From the NCBI RefSeq assembly GCF_023856365.1, contig NC_064548.1, forward strand, positions 18,338,461 through 18,402,460: a DNA stretch of 64,000 bases, given 5' to 3'. Below the pieces are notes generated by a model, which was not told the origin of the DNA, did no database searches, and saw only the letters and a program-made list of their open reading frames with translations. The translations under genes and the position numbers were made by a program. Origin of the DNA: Brienomyrus brachyistius (taxonomy: Eukaryota; Chordata; Actinopteri; Osteoglossiformes; Mormyridae). This document shows, piece after piece, positions 24,647 to 37,043 of this stretch (the first letter of the stretch is position 1; every line of letters begins with the position of its first letter).

Positions 24647-27227
24647 TCACTCAAAATCACAGCCTAGCAGTTCAACTCTCATTGTTATAGAATTTTGCCA
24701 CCTTTGAGGGACAATTCTTATAAATTTAGAAAATATTGGAGGGTATATGTAGTTTTTAACATGACTATTGTTATCAGTGTTTCCCACGAATATCTGAAAA
24801 ATAAAAGACAAATAAAATATCAGTAACAGAGGAGGCACAATAGAAAGTTCGGTGACACTTTACTCGAGGGGCACAAATAGTGTAGTACTGTAGTAAATTC
24901 TTACTTAATGCAATAAGTAACCAGTAAGTAACTTTGTTATGTACTGATCCCATTTTCGTTCATCAGTAACCAATCATGACGGTTCATGTATTTCATACAG
25001 GAACTATATTATTTCATGATTTGTTCTTGAGTAGCAACTGAGTAGCTACTGTAAGTTATTTGTGTCCCCTCAAGGAAAGTGTTACGAAAAGATTAGAACC
25101 CAATGGGAAGATAAGTAGAAGTAGGAAAATACCTTTGGGTAACTCATTTGTTCTTCGTCTGTGTATGTTATCCAGGTTTTCCCATCATTGCTGTATTGTA
25201 TTGTATATGCCATGACGTACATCACTGTCCCAAAAGATTTTGCTCCCTGAGTCACAATTCCTGTAATTTTCTTGATGTCTCTTAATTCTACCTGTAGCCA
25301 ATGATCCATGTTGTTGTTCTAGAAATAAGGAAAATAAGGAAAAGGTCCAAGATTATTGGCCATGTGCAGCAGGTGCATTGGAATCCTTACTCATTGGCCT
25401 TACTCAGTTACAGATGACGATACGAGAGAGTAAGAAACAATATAGATAGTGCAAAAACAATATATTGTAAAATAATACAAGACAATGCATTACAATAAAG
25501 ATGGCAAAAAAAGCAAAACCAAACTGGGTGATATGTACTGTAGCCAGTGGCTGATAAAGATCAGTAACAGATCTGGGCGAAGAATACAGAATAAGAGGGA
25601 ATCAAAGTGGCAGCTGATGAGCAGGACTACCTTCGCTTGCCAGGCATTGACAGTTCCCTGGGCATTGAGGCGACCAAGCCAGGGATGCCAAGGACCATGG
25701 AAGTAGCTGGGGGCAGCTGAGCTGGCTGTGATCTGGTCATTACCAATCCTCCCATCTTCCATTCCTAATGGCACTGAGCAGCCTGTGATTAAATAACAAA
25801 TTATTACAATCATGCCACCATCTGAGGACACAAGACAGCTCTCACCCAACTGATATGTAAGGATCAAAAAAACATTAAACAAATGTTAAGAGGTAATGTT
25901 AAAATGCTAAATCTATAAGTAAAGTCCTTCTAACACAGAATCTTTCACTTAAATCCATCCATCCATTTTCTAACGACCCATTCTGGTCAGGGTCTTTCAC
26001 AGATTTTCAGTATTTGTAATATAATGCATTTGAATTACTTTTAAAGTGCACTGCATTGAAATTTGTAATCTTCAACCTACCATCGAGCTCACATCCGTAG
26101 AACTCCATGCGTACCGTTGGTCTGTTATAGGAATGGAGTGGGTGGAGCCGGATATACCGACCAATTAAAGGAGGGAAGAAAGTATTCTCTTTGACATCAT
26201 GGGAATTCTCGTTCCCTGTAAATGTCTTCATGATGAAAATAATCAGTTATTCAACCAAATACATCAAATGCACAAATACATATGACAAATTAATGTTTTC
26301 ACTTGCCTTGTATGAGACCCATTTTTTCCCATCAGTCCTGTAGGAAATCGTGTAGTTCAAGACATAGTGAGATTTAAGGAACCGGCTAGCGCCTTGTGTC
26401 GCCACTTTGCTGATCACCACCGGCCGCTGGAAGTCCACCTGCCATAGAAATACCATGAGACATACGGCACCAGTCAAAGGTTAGGACATGCCAGGCCACC
26501 ACCTCATGCCTGGCATAGAAGAGACAGTAGGGTCAGTCAGTCCCTGGAGCAGTTGGGGTTAAAGAGTTAAACTGGCAACCTTCTGAATTCTAACCCACAG
26601 ATCTGCCCCATCCCCCGACAAATCAGGTTTTATGCTTTTTTTGGTCAGTTCCTAATTCCATGTATGTTATTTTATAGTTTGAATGTTTTGTAATTATGGT
26701 AATCTGTAGAGAATAGTACAGATAAGCCTTTCTATAGGAAGGTGTGTCCAAACTACTGACCGGTACTGTATTTCATACGACAGCCGATCCAGTCCCACTC
26801 CCGTTGCTCACCTGGATCCATTCGGAAGAAGCTTCATCTGTGCTCCAGGCGTTGTGCTGTCCTGTGTTGTGTAGTCGTGCCAAATAGGGTTTCCACTCTC
26901 CTTCAAGGTAAGAAGATTGTAATATAGCCTGTCAAATTATGCTTGGTGTTTTGAGGACCGGGGCTTGAACATGACAAAATTGTCAACCATTTTGGGACGA
27001 TTACGTCAATATGTCTGTAATGTCCTAGTTAGAAGAAACTACTGTAGGTGTTTACTTTGTGTGTCTTCGAAGACGTTTTCCGAGAAATGGTTGAGAAATG
27101 TCTTATAACTGTCTCAAAAATGGATTATAATATCTAAAAGAGGTGAAGACATTACCTGTGTATTTAGAGGCCGTAATTTGGTCATCCTTTACACTGTTGG
27201 AGGCTAGACCCAATGGATGTTCACAGT
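24647..27227 (-). CDS. f5: f5 exons 19-25 (C1 and C2 discoidin domains)
   Basis: Seven exons encode the two membrane-binding F5/8 type C domains. C1 opens with [21 protein letters not shown] in the small 72-bp exon 19, the size of the matching factor VIII exon. C2 opens with [21 protein letters not shown]. Each domain begins and ends with its disulfide cysteines (MEFYGCELD and VELLGCDFE). Intron 21 is only 81 bp (26226-26306) and has a GC donor. The protein ends at TGA 24649-24647. Confidence 0.93.
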
Positions 27228-30200
27228 CTACCATATATGAGAAAAAGTTAAACAGCAAGCATTATGTTGAAACATTGTGCATCAAGAAAAATGAGTCACT
27301 GAAACAGAGCATGGTTTGGAGTGCGCTATACCGTTATCTACAATCAGGAACAGTGTCTGCATCCCTTTCTGCTGGGAGTCCCCCACTTCGGATTCTAGCA
27401 ACCAAAGTCCTGGTCTTGAAGGTAACATCTCTAGAGTTGCAAAGCTACCTATAAAAACAAGCAATGGGAGTCAGGGAATTTAAGCAAAGAAGGATTTGGG
27501 CCTAAGTGTATGTCATTTAAGTAAAAATGTGAAATGGAAAAGTGTTTGAATTATTATCTATAAAGAAATATATGTTTGATGTTTAAAAAAGACTAACCAG
27601 GAAGCAGTAGATGAACACCTTGGCGATAATCCTGCTTCTGTTTTTGCACAAAAGTTTGTCCGTGGAAATGAATGCTGTGAACGTCCTTTGGGGAGCCCAT
27701 GTTGAACACATGCCACCTCACCAATTGGTTTGCATACATCCTGAGTCCCTTTAAACTGTAGATGATGCCATTTATAGCTGCAAAATAGCAATCAGTAAAA
27801 TCCACAAGAGGCTAGATTATACGTTTGGTATATTGGTATATTTGGTACATTTGCTGAAACACACATGATAATTCATTTATTGATACCAATAACTTTCAAA
27901 CCCATCTTACCTTCTCATCATTTATAAAATACTGTAATTTCATAATCATCTATGTGTGCAAAGACATACATTGATAGTGGTGATATCCTACCAGGGAATT
28001 TCAGGTTGTCTTTGCTCTGTGAAACAGCCTTTTTGTTTTGCCTCTCGATTCTCTCCACATTTTTTTCATAATACCAACTCTTAGTTTCATCAAACGTCAT
28101 GAACAGTAGAAAAAACTCCCTCATGTCCTTCATCTCCTTGCTCAGTGTTCCTTTCCGGCAGATTAGCAGCGGGCCGATCAAGCCCGAATTGATATCTCTT
28201 TCCTGCAAATAGCCACAAAAGGCTGTTGGTTCATGAAGTTATGGGAAACTCTATTTGGCAGATGGCAGGAGAAATCAGTGAGCACTTACGGGGTTCACCG
28301 CAGAATAGTAAACCCATGTTCTACAGTCCGACTCATGAGGCTTCGGCCCAGCATTGGAACCCACAGTCCAGACGTAGCTGTACGTTTCTTGCGGTTTAAC
28401 CTCATTATCAAGTTGATACCATTGAGGAGAGTCGTCATCGTATGTCATTCCTTCCATTTGTTTTGTGTAAGAAACACCGTGCGCATGCAAAGAATACGGT
28501 CTGCTGGCGAGGTTTTTGAAAAAAACCTTAAAAAAAAGAGTTTGTGTGATTGCGTTTTTGAGACATGTTATTATTGTAAAGCAATGAAAAAGCAATTCAG
28601 TGGATAAGTGGATAAAACAAATTCAGACCGAATAGCAGGTGGTCCTGCAAATTACGCTTCACACATAGTAGCCTTGGATCAGCTAAAGGGTTTGTACGTA
28701 GCCGCTGAACATGACCTTCGTAAACATGGTATCGGTGGATACCAGATGCTGTCAGCATATTACATGCAATGCTAAAGGTTCGTGAGGTTTTAAATATTTG
28801 AAATATCTGTGGAATCAGCTGCATTGGCTTTGTAGCCTATGGGCAATTTGAATACTTCTCTCCTGAATTTTGGTTATTTCCTTAAATCATCCAGTTAGTA
28901 TCATACTGTTACAGTGGTTATCAGTGTTACCATGATGGTCTCATCCACTTCAGCCTTTATAACTGGACCAAGAATTCCAAGGTGTTCATCAACTTCTCCC
29001 CGGGTGTCAACTTTGCTGAAGTTGATGTCCAGATATCTTTGGAAAACGACCTTAGTGAGCTTTGTAGGCCCATTTTCGAGGTTTGATCTCTCCTGTCTCC
29101 TGCACAAATTCATGAAATATAGTCAGGGGTGACTGGGAATTTGAAAAAAGAGACTGATATTCAAATATCCAGCTTCTAAATATTGAAGCAAACAGGACAA
29201 AAATCTAAAATCCTAAAAAGAAACATTCGCTTTATTCATCATGAGGGCTAATAATGTGCCACAATGTTCAATTTCAGTTGCTTTTCCAGTTCAGCATGCA
29301 AAAGTAATTTAAATTTTTGTTCCTTTACCAAATCGTCTTCAATAAGATGATTCAAATTATAATTATTCGATATATATAAAGTGTTTTAAATGTCTTTCTT
29401 CTCTTTAATTGTTTTTCTACCCAGGATTATCATAAATAGGAATATAAGCAGATACCTTGGTCCGTATCCTTCATAATCCCATTCAACCTCTTGTGCAGCG
29501 ATGAAATATATTCGCACATTTTCCCCTGATACTTGTGAGACATAATTTTTTGTGATTACGTTTGTCTGGCTGTAAGGTTGCTTGTAATTCACAAATTCAT
29601 ATTCTTCTTCTTTGTGTTCTTCGGCGAGGATGTTAATATGGTCATAGTCAGTCAGGGTCGGCGTGTATAAATCATAGTCATTGAAATCTTGCCTAGGGAC
29701 GCCTATAACCACTGCTTTTTCAGTCAAATCTTCATGACTGTACAGGGGTCTTGTCCCTCTTGGGCTGAAAGCAGGGGGCGGGATCCCCCTCGGTGAGATT
29801 TCACTTCTGGGTTGTGGCTTATATACCATTTTTTTCCTAGTTTTGACTGCCTGGTCTTTTTGTGGCCTCATTTTTTTATATTTCTTCTTCTTTTTTTCTG
29901 CATTTGTCTTTTCCAGAACAAGATTCGAATCTCCTTTGATGTATTTGGTCATGTGATCACTTATTTCCATAGCCACCATGCTATGCTGTCCTTCGTAGCC
30001 CCAGTGTTCCATTTTTTGATCCAAGAAGCTGCTGATAATAGCCTCCTTACTGTTATTTTTAACGTAAATTACTATGTCTTCTTCCTCATCACTGAAATTC
30101 AGTTTCTTCTCAGAGCTGTTGTCTGCATCCTTACCATGAGCTAAGGACGTCTTGGATGCATTGATAAAAAGATCGTGTGCCTGGGGATCCAAGGTGTGTG

Positions 30201-33200
30201 TTCCATTCACTGACGCGTCAACATCATTTTCCAAAGATGAAACATTCTTCAATCCAGGAAGCAAAGTACTTTTGCCACCTGTACTCATGGACTTTTTGTT
30301 CTCTAACAATGTTTCCTCTGAGCTTGAGTAGTCATAATCTGAAGATTTTACTGCAGTGTGATGAACCTTTTCCTCATAAGCTGACTGATCTGCGTTGGGT
30401 TTCACTTCTTTTGTTAAATTCATATAGGTTCTGTTCAGAATGTCTGTGTTTGTTTGGGACAAGTCTGGTGTTGAGGTTGCTCCGGAGAAGAAACTTAAGT
30501 TGCCTTGTGTTGGTTGAATTTCAGAAGGCCTTACATCTTCTGTTATATTAATTTTAGTTCTATTCAGAATGTCTTGGGTGTCTTGGAACAAGTTTGATGT
30601 TATAACTCCTTCAGTTAAACTTTGATTACTTTGTCTTGTAATATTATCTATGATCAGAGATGTGTCTTCGTTCTTAATGTTGCTAAATATATTTCCATTA
30701 TAATCAGTGGCATTGTTACCATCTGTGTCAGATGTTGTGTTGTCAAGTAAGCTTTCTTTATCTTCACCACGAAAAGAGTTATTGGTAGATATGTTATAAA
30801 AATTCACAGTATTTTGATCGGCTGAGTGGTCACCCACGGAGATGTTGGAGGAAGTGTTGGAGATGTCCAGCATGTAACTGTCCGCAGTTGCATTCTCTCC
30901 CTTATCTTCATCGTGGAAAGACATATTGGTACATATATTACAAGAATGCACATTTTGATCAGCTGAGTGGTTCATTGCAAGCACATTTTTATTGTCACTT
31001 CCTATAGAATCAAAATCTTCATTGTCCCACACAGAGATATTGGTGGAGGTGTTGGAGATGTCCAGCATGTAACTGTCAGCAGTTGCATTCTCTCCCTTAT
31101 CTTCATCGTGGAAGGAGATGTTGGTGGAGTAGTTGGAGATTCCCAGCCCATAACTGTCTGCTGTTGTATTGTCTCTCTTATCTGTTGTATTTACAACAAA
31201 TAAACCTTCTGCTGTGTCAGATGACTGTTTTGTCCCCTGAACATCATTCTCGTTCAGCTGGATCATTGGTCTTGGTGTTGTTACCTGCTCCACTGTGCTA
31301 ATAACCTCTGTGGTGGTATTGATTTGTTGGGTAGAGTCAATACGACTGTTTCCGTCTATCTCATTGATGTTAGTTTTGCCTGCAAAGTCTTTATCAGGTG
31401 AATCTTCATGACCAGGCCACAAAGGATCTATACTTTCTTCTAGTCTCCTTGTGGTATTCCAAATTCTACTGTCATTGTAAGAACCCTCACTCGTATTAGC
31501 TTCATTGAAAGTAGCTATTTCACCAGGCTTCTCACACTTGCTTGTCTTATTGTAGTTGCAGTCTGTATCAGTGCCGTTCTTTGTCAGTGTGGACTGGGTG
31601 AGACTTTGATTTCTCGTTGCATTTCCAGCTGGTGATAATTGGTCTGTATAATCGAATACAGAGAGATCTATGTTCTCCATATCATCCTTTAATCCCGCTG
31701 ATGTATTTCTAATCGAACGAAGGCCAAGCATGTTTACCCAGTAATCAGTAGTTGCATCCACTTCTGTTTTTTTTTCATTTTCATCCTTCGTCTTAACTTC
31801 TTCTTCTTTTATTTTTTCACTGGGCTTTACCGGTTTCCACTCCGTTACATGATCAGACTCGGGAACCTTTGGGTTCTGCCTGTAGTCCTCATAGTAATAG
31901 AACTCCCTGTAGCATTCGAGGTCTTTAAACTTCAATCTCATTCCTTTCTTCATGTCGAAAGAGTTTAATGAACTCAAAAGCCAGTGACCTACAGGAACAA
32001 GGTGTTTAATTTTAGCCATGCGGTAAAAATAAAAACATCAGTAATATTCTGACTTTTGTCGGAAGAAAAATCGCTCTCTTTTCCCTTCACTGTTTTGTTT
32101 TGTGCTAACTCACCCAAGTTATCCATGGTCATTGAGATGGTCTCTCCAGTCATGGGAAATAGGGCTAACACATCCTCTGTCCTCTTATCCAGCTCAAAAT
32201 TATGGCCATAAAATGTGACAGTTTGGATGTGATCTTGTGCCCCAACACTGGTCACATGCCAGGTCACTATTTCACCGTTGCAGAATAGCAAGTCTGTTCC
32301 ACTGTCATATACAAAACCATTTATCGCTGTTGAAATGAAAGGCATCAAATTAAACTGTTAATTAAATTCTTACTGAAGACCAAGTGAAAGGAATCTGCGT
32401 TTGAATAAAATAGGGAATATGCCTTCCGTAATGGTTACAACTCAACTATCTGAGAGTAGATCTTGGAATCATCACATCAGAGTGCATTTTAACCAAACAA
32501 GGCTGAGAAAAAAGACCATAGTACTTACTATGCATCACATTTGAATTATAAAACTCTGTGTTTTCCTTGTCCACTCTTGAAGGAACAGTGCAGTATGTCT
32601 TGATGTTTTCATCAATGTACCAGCTTTTGTTCTCATCAAAAACAGCCATCATTGCCTGCTGTTCTTTATCTGCCTTCAACTGTAATGAAACTATTTACTA
32701 ACTTCTGTCAAAATAAATAGTGCTTTAATATTGTTTTTTTTTTTGTTTGTTTTATCAGATCATGTATTAGGGCAGCTGCATACTTCAAACAGCACTGATG
32801 AGATGCGTAAGGGGCGATTGCTGCCTGTGCATTGGCCCCGAGGCAAACTTTTTCATTTGTTCTGATCCCACCCACCGTCCGTGATTGGCTGTACAAAGCA
32901 TGCAGTCTCATGTGTCATGAGTGCCCTGCAATCTTCTGGAAGTAAAAGCAAAAGGCTACGCAATCACGAATGCCTTTGTGGGAAGACTTGCTGAACTTGT
33001 GCAAAGTTGTGTACATTTATATGATGGGCAATGCTGAGATTTTGAAGACTTGCCATTCATGGGTAGAAATTGCAAATAAGTATATGTTTATTTCTGCTCT
33101 GTATGCCTGTCTGCTGCATTGAGAATTTTCAGCGCCTTTTAGGATTGTGATGTGGCATTTTAACTCTTACACGCTCCCACAATAATTGTTTTATTATGAG

Positions 33201-36200
33201 AAGAAAACTGACATGTGCCTTTGGGATCAATTTGACCCCAGGGTAGGCGTGAGAGTTATATATCCCACAGATTGTTCTGGCCGACGTGTTCGAATTGACG
33301 TCGTTTGAAGTATGCGGCCACCCTAAGTCATAAGAGAGCCCCGTTACCTGAACATTCCTCTTGTTGAGGGATTGGCTCTTGCAGATGAGTAAGGGCCCTA
33401 TGAGGCCAGATGCCATGTCTCTGAGAGGGTTCACTGCACTGTGGTACATTCTCGTCAAGCACTGTGGGTCCCTGTTGGTTGGCTCATCCTCATCGATTAC
33501 CTTCCACACATATGTATATGTTTCCCCAGGCTGCACCGAATGAGTCTGATTTCCTTTGGAGGAGAAACACACATTCACAGACTGGGAAGACTACACGTGT
33601 TGTCACAGATTGGATCATTGGAGTTTGTCTGACTTTAACTACAGGGATTTCAGCCCCGCAGATTGTCACCCACAAATTTTTTTTTTGCCAAAAATGTGCA
33701 GAAGTAAAATACTCCATGGTTCAAAGGGTATTTATGATATTTGAGAGAGACCGCGGGGAGTAAAAAGTCAGGTGGGTTGTGTTAAATAAAAAGCAATTCC
33801 TAAAATACTGACAAACAGTCAAATGGGCAACTAAGAATGGAGAACAGGGTGTACTTACCTCCCTCAGGATAGTAAGCACCCTCTGCATCTTTATCAATAG
33901 TCAGCCCATGCGGATAGATACTGTACGGCCGGGTTGCCTTGTTCTTGAAGACAATCTGATCAAAAAAAAAAAACTCATTACTCAGTGGATCTTCAATGTA
34001 GGCGGCAAGATAATATTAACGACTGGCACTGCCCTACCTTCACAACATCCCTGATCTGAGCTCTAATCACGGGACCCAAGATTCCTGTCTCCATCTTCCG
34101 CAGCTTGTTGTCCTTTTTCACTGTAAATGTTTCATTTACATATTCCACAAAAACTGCTTTTTTGTACTTCTTGCCGATCCTATTGGGACCCTGCTTCAGA
34201 TATTTCGTTTGATACTCACTGTTCAAGGAGAGAATACAGAGACGTGCTATTAATTGCAAGGAGAACAATAATACATAACGATGACAATGGGCTGTCAGGG
34301 TACCTGTCAGTATAATGAGGCATGTTTGGTGCGTAATCCCATGTAATCTCCTCGGCAGCAATGTAGTAGGTCCACTCCTGGCTATTGCGCTTCTGTTGGA
34401 TTGTGATCTTTCGTACGGGGGGTGCTATATCCTTGCAGACCTGAACCTCCACGAAGCCGCGCATTCCAGCTACAAGGAATTCGTGCACAGCGGTGGGATG
34501 GATAGTCGCACAGGTTCAATCAGTGAAACACTGCGATGTTCTGATGAAATGCACAGGAACTTCACGATCCCCCTAAAGACAAAACCGTTGGCCCCACCTT
34601 CCAGATGCACACTGATGTAAGACGACAACAGCCAACGTCCTGGGTGTACAGTGGTGATGTTTGTGCTGGTGGCAGTGCCGCTGACCAGGCCCAAAGAAGA
34701 CCTCCTGTGGCCATCATGTTGTAGCACCTGTCCATTGAAGTGGACGGAGAAGATCTCTGGCTCTGAGCTCATGCCCACCAGGTGCCAGCTCACAGAAGTG
34801 TAGGCACATACGTTCAGGTCTGAGAGCGTGCAAAAGAGGTATCGGCAGGTAAAGCTCACACGTCAGTTTGTACGGGAAATGAATTCCTGAAAATCTGTCC
34901 TCCGGGGCACCCCAGCCATTGCACGTATTTGTTAAATTTCACCACCAGCTATCTTAATTAATCAGTTAATAAACTTCATGGCACTGGTTAGCCGAACAAG
35001 GTGAGCAAGGTGCGCAAATATATGGGTATACTGGGTGGTTACAGCAAGTACTGGGGTGACATGAGGCCAGGCTTTCAAACTGTGAGCTGGCACACACATA
35101 ATTTTCTGTGGATGCCTGTGGAAGAGCTTTTCGCAGTACAGTCTGCTTTTACTCACCAGGGACTGAGCCGTTGGCGTAGCCATTGATAGTGTACATTTTG
35201 TGATTCTTTGAGGAGGTCAGCTCTGTACGGTACCAGCTATTACTCTCATCAAAAACACCAAAGAGAAGAACGTATTCCTTCGAGAAATGGACCTGCTGAC
35301 CAGAGCTGTCCAGGCTGCCTGTGACACATGATCAAATTACTTGGTCATTAAGCTATTTTTGTCCAGATATCCCAAGAGTAACAAAAAAAAAACACATTTT
35401 GTGGGACATTCACTAGACCTGAATTGTTAATAACCAAATAGACATGATGGTATAGATACTTATAATATCCTTTATAACTGGTGCAAAGAGTGTAATATGT
35501 TTGGTATGTCTGCAAGGATGATATTACAGTACCGTTTTTGCAAACCATCAAGGTTCCAATTAGGCCAGAATTGAAGTCCTTCACAAAGTCGCAGTGGGAA
35601 AGGTAGGTGTAGGTGAGGCAGGGGGGGTCAGCCTCCTTGGGGGCCACCTCAGGGGTCACCTCCCAGTAGTACGTGTGCTCTTTCCCCGGCAGTACCTTGT
35701 CATCCTTCTTCTCGAATGGTGAGGTGTTATCAAAGTAGAAGGCCCCTTAAGATCATGTCAACATCACACTATCAAAATTAAATGAGTAATTCAGCATTTA
35801 AATGGTTACCTAATGGGCAAGTGAGCTTAAAAATATCCAGGGTGTTTAATACATAATAATCCATGCAAATACAAATGCATGTAATCAGTGTATGCACTGT
35901 ATTTTTAATAGTTTTCAGTCTTTGTTCATATTTACTGGACATTTTCTACTGGTTGGAACTGCTCTGAAATAAAAAAAATCACTAAAGTAAACTGGCTGAT
36001 ATACCACATGTTTCAGTCTTTTCGGACTTTAGTACAGCCTCTTTGGTAATCTCCTCTGGTTAAAATGTATCAAAACAAGTCAAGCACATCTATGTGTTTG
36101 CCCATTCTGTGTACTTAACTGTGTACTTGACGAAATGTTCAGCTGCTGAATACACTGAATAGCATTTCGCCACAGCTGCATGTTTATTTTCGAACACAGC

Positions 36201-37043
36201 ATTTTGTCTGATTTACTAAAAAAGAAAAATTCTAAAATCCCTTCATGGTACAGACCCTCTGACTGCTTGCCATAAGCAATGCCGTGTGGGTGGATGCTAT
36301 ATTCTCTGTCCGCCATGTTCCTGAAAGTCACTATGATAACATCTCCTTCCTGTCCACGCAAGGTGGGGCCCAGCAAGCCTGGAAAAGAGCAAATCACATT
36401 GGTCTTCTTGGTATTTAACTTTTTGAGGGTATATATTGCACAGATTTTTTTTTTCACAGCTGTGCCAGGACACTGGGATCCTTTACCTGACCATTGTTGG
36501 TGCTTCTTGGCCTGCTGGAAACCAGCATTATATTCTCTATATACCACCTTCGTATAGGAGGGACCGGACCTACGAAAATACCAGTAACAAATGTTTTCAT
36601 TCGTTTAAAAAGGCGCACAGCAGACACCCAGCATAGGATGTTGGCAGATAACACATATAGATGCTTTTGTACTTTTACAAACATTTAATTAAAGAACTAA
36701 CAAGTTAAGGCCTTTTGAAGTAACTGATTAGCAAATATTGTGTGTAGTGCGCAAACAATCCTACATTCTATACGATGTACTTTCTAAGCAGAGTAATAGT
36801 TTGAATTAAAAAGCTAATATTTACCATCACCCTGCCCCCATTTTTTGGTGTAAAAATGCTTTTCTGTTGCTCTTTAAACAGAACATCTTGAAACCCGATA
36901 GCGAATCACTTGGTTCCCTGTTGATCGAGTTACCTGTTGCCGTAGTTCCACTCTGTCTTTACAGCAGCAATGTAGTAACGTCGCTCCACTGCCAGGGAGG
37001 TGGGGATGAGCAGGCCCAGCAAGGTCAGCAGGAGAGGCTTCAT
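24647..37043 (-). CDS. f5: coagulation factor V, complete, 25 exons
   Basis: Factor V is the plasma procofactor that thrombin converts to Va, the partner of factor Xa in prothrombinase. Exons (minus strand): 37043-36934, 36569-36487, 36378-36256, 35745-35533, 35318-35157, 34819-34598, 34469-34304, 34218-34038, 33955-33859, 33553-33348, 32679-32529, 32326-32114, 31988-29456, 29099-28931, 28526-28290, 28202-27992, 27777-27598, 27448-27332, 27227-27156, 26900-26812, 26438-26307, 26225-26081, 25782-25631, 25318-25133, 24793-24647. They total 6,297 bp, 2,098 aa plus stop; human is 2,224 aa, also 25 exons. All phases agree. All introns are GT-AG except intron 21 (GC-AG). The start ATG at 37043 opens a clear signal peptide ([18 protein letters not shown]). 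Approximate residues: A1 19-305, A2 330-690, B 734-1460, A3 1468-1790, C1 1792-1938, C2 1939-2098. It is factor V rather than VIII by its B-A3 basic/acidic motifs, C1/C2 sequences and 1q24-type neighbours. Confidence 0.96.
24851..25085. mobile_element. MITE with terminal inverted repeats, in f5 intron 24
   Basis: The left end GGTGACACTTTACTCGAGGGG and the right end (reverse complement GTAACACTTTCCTTGAGGGG) form inverted repeats around an AT-rich core. The core is also found at 47389-47612 in a ccdc80 intron. No coding capacity. Confidence 0.75.
25952..25992 (-). mobile_element. short SINE/LINE 3' tail fragment in f5 intron 22
   Basis: CCATCCATCCATTTTCTAACG followed by GACCCATTCTGGTCAGGG is the reverse of a GGATGG-type retrotransposon tail of a different subfamily. 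A TCTTTCAC direct repeat at each side may be the target duplication. Confidence 0.45.
27332..29099 (-). CDS. f5: f5 exons 14-18 (A3 domain)
   Basis: Exons 14-18 complete the A3 domain of the light chain: [131 protein letters not shown] and [11 protein letters not shown]. Strong conservation and open phases argue for a functional gene. Confidence 0.93.
29456..31988 (-). CDS. f5: f5 exon 13: end of A2, B domain, start of A3
   Basis: A single 2,533-bp exon encodes about 844 residues, as in other vertebrates. It starts with the A2 end ([20 protein letters not shown]). The thrombin site equivalent to human Arg709 is LGLR before SIRNTS (Arg codon 31717-31719). The B domain is acidic and Asn/Ser/Thr-rich, with about forty N-glycosylation sequons by eye and repeated blocks around [15 protein letters not shown]. 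Near its end lies a lysine-rich basic region (about 29758-29907) with ISPR and FSPR motifs resembling the human Arg1018 site, followed by an acidic tract. The A3 start reads [19 protein letters not shown]. No arginine stands at the place of human Arg1545. The LSPDLSQT-type nonapeptide repeats of human are absent. Confidence 0.92.
32114..37043 (-). CDS. f5: f5 heavy-chain exons 1-12 (signal peptide, A1, A2)
   Basis: Exons 1-12 encode the two cupredoxin-like A domains. Visible marks are [23 protein letters not shown] and [15 protein letters not shown] in A1; [10 protein letters not shown] and FNGQVL; then [14 protein letters not shown] opening A2, [53 protein letters not shown] and FDENKSWY. 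The activated-protein-C site equivalent to human Arg506 is kept (SLNKR before NVQ at the end of exon 10). The Arg306 position is not kept exactly: the aligned residue in exon 7 (about 34412-34432) is proline, with an arginine three residues later. Site assignments rest on alignment by eye. Confidence 0.9.

Noticed and set aside
30177..30551. Plus-strand open frame of 124 codons
   Set aside because: Antisense to the f5 B-domain exon; no independent support.
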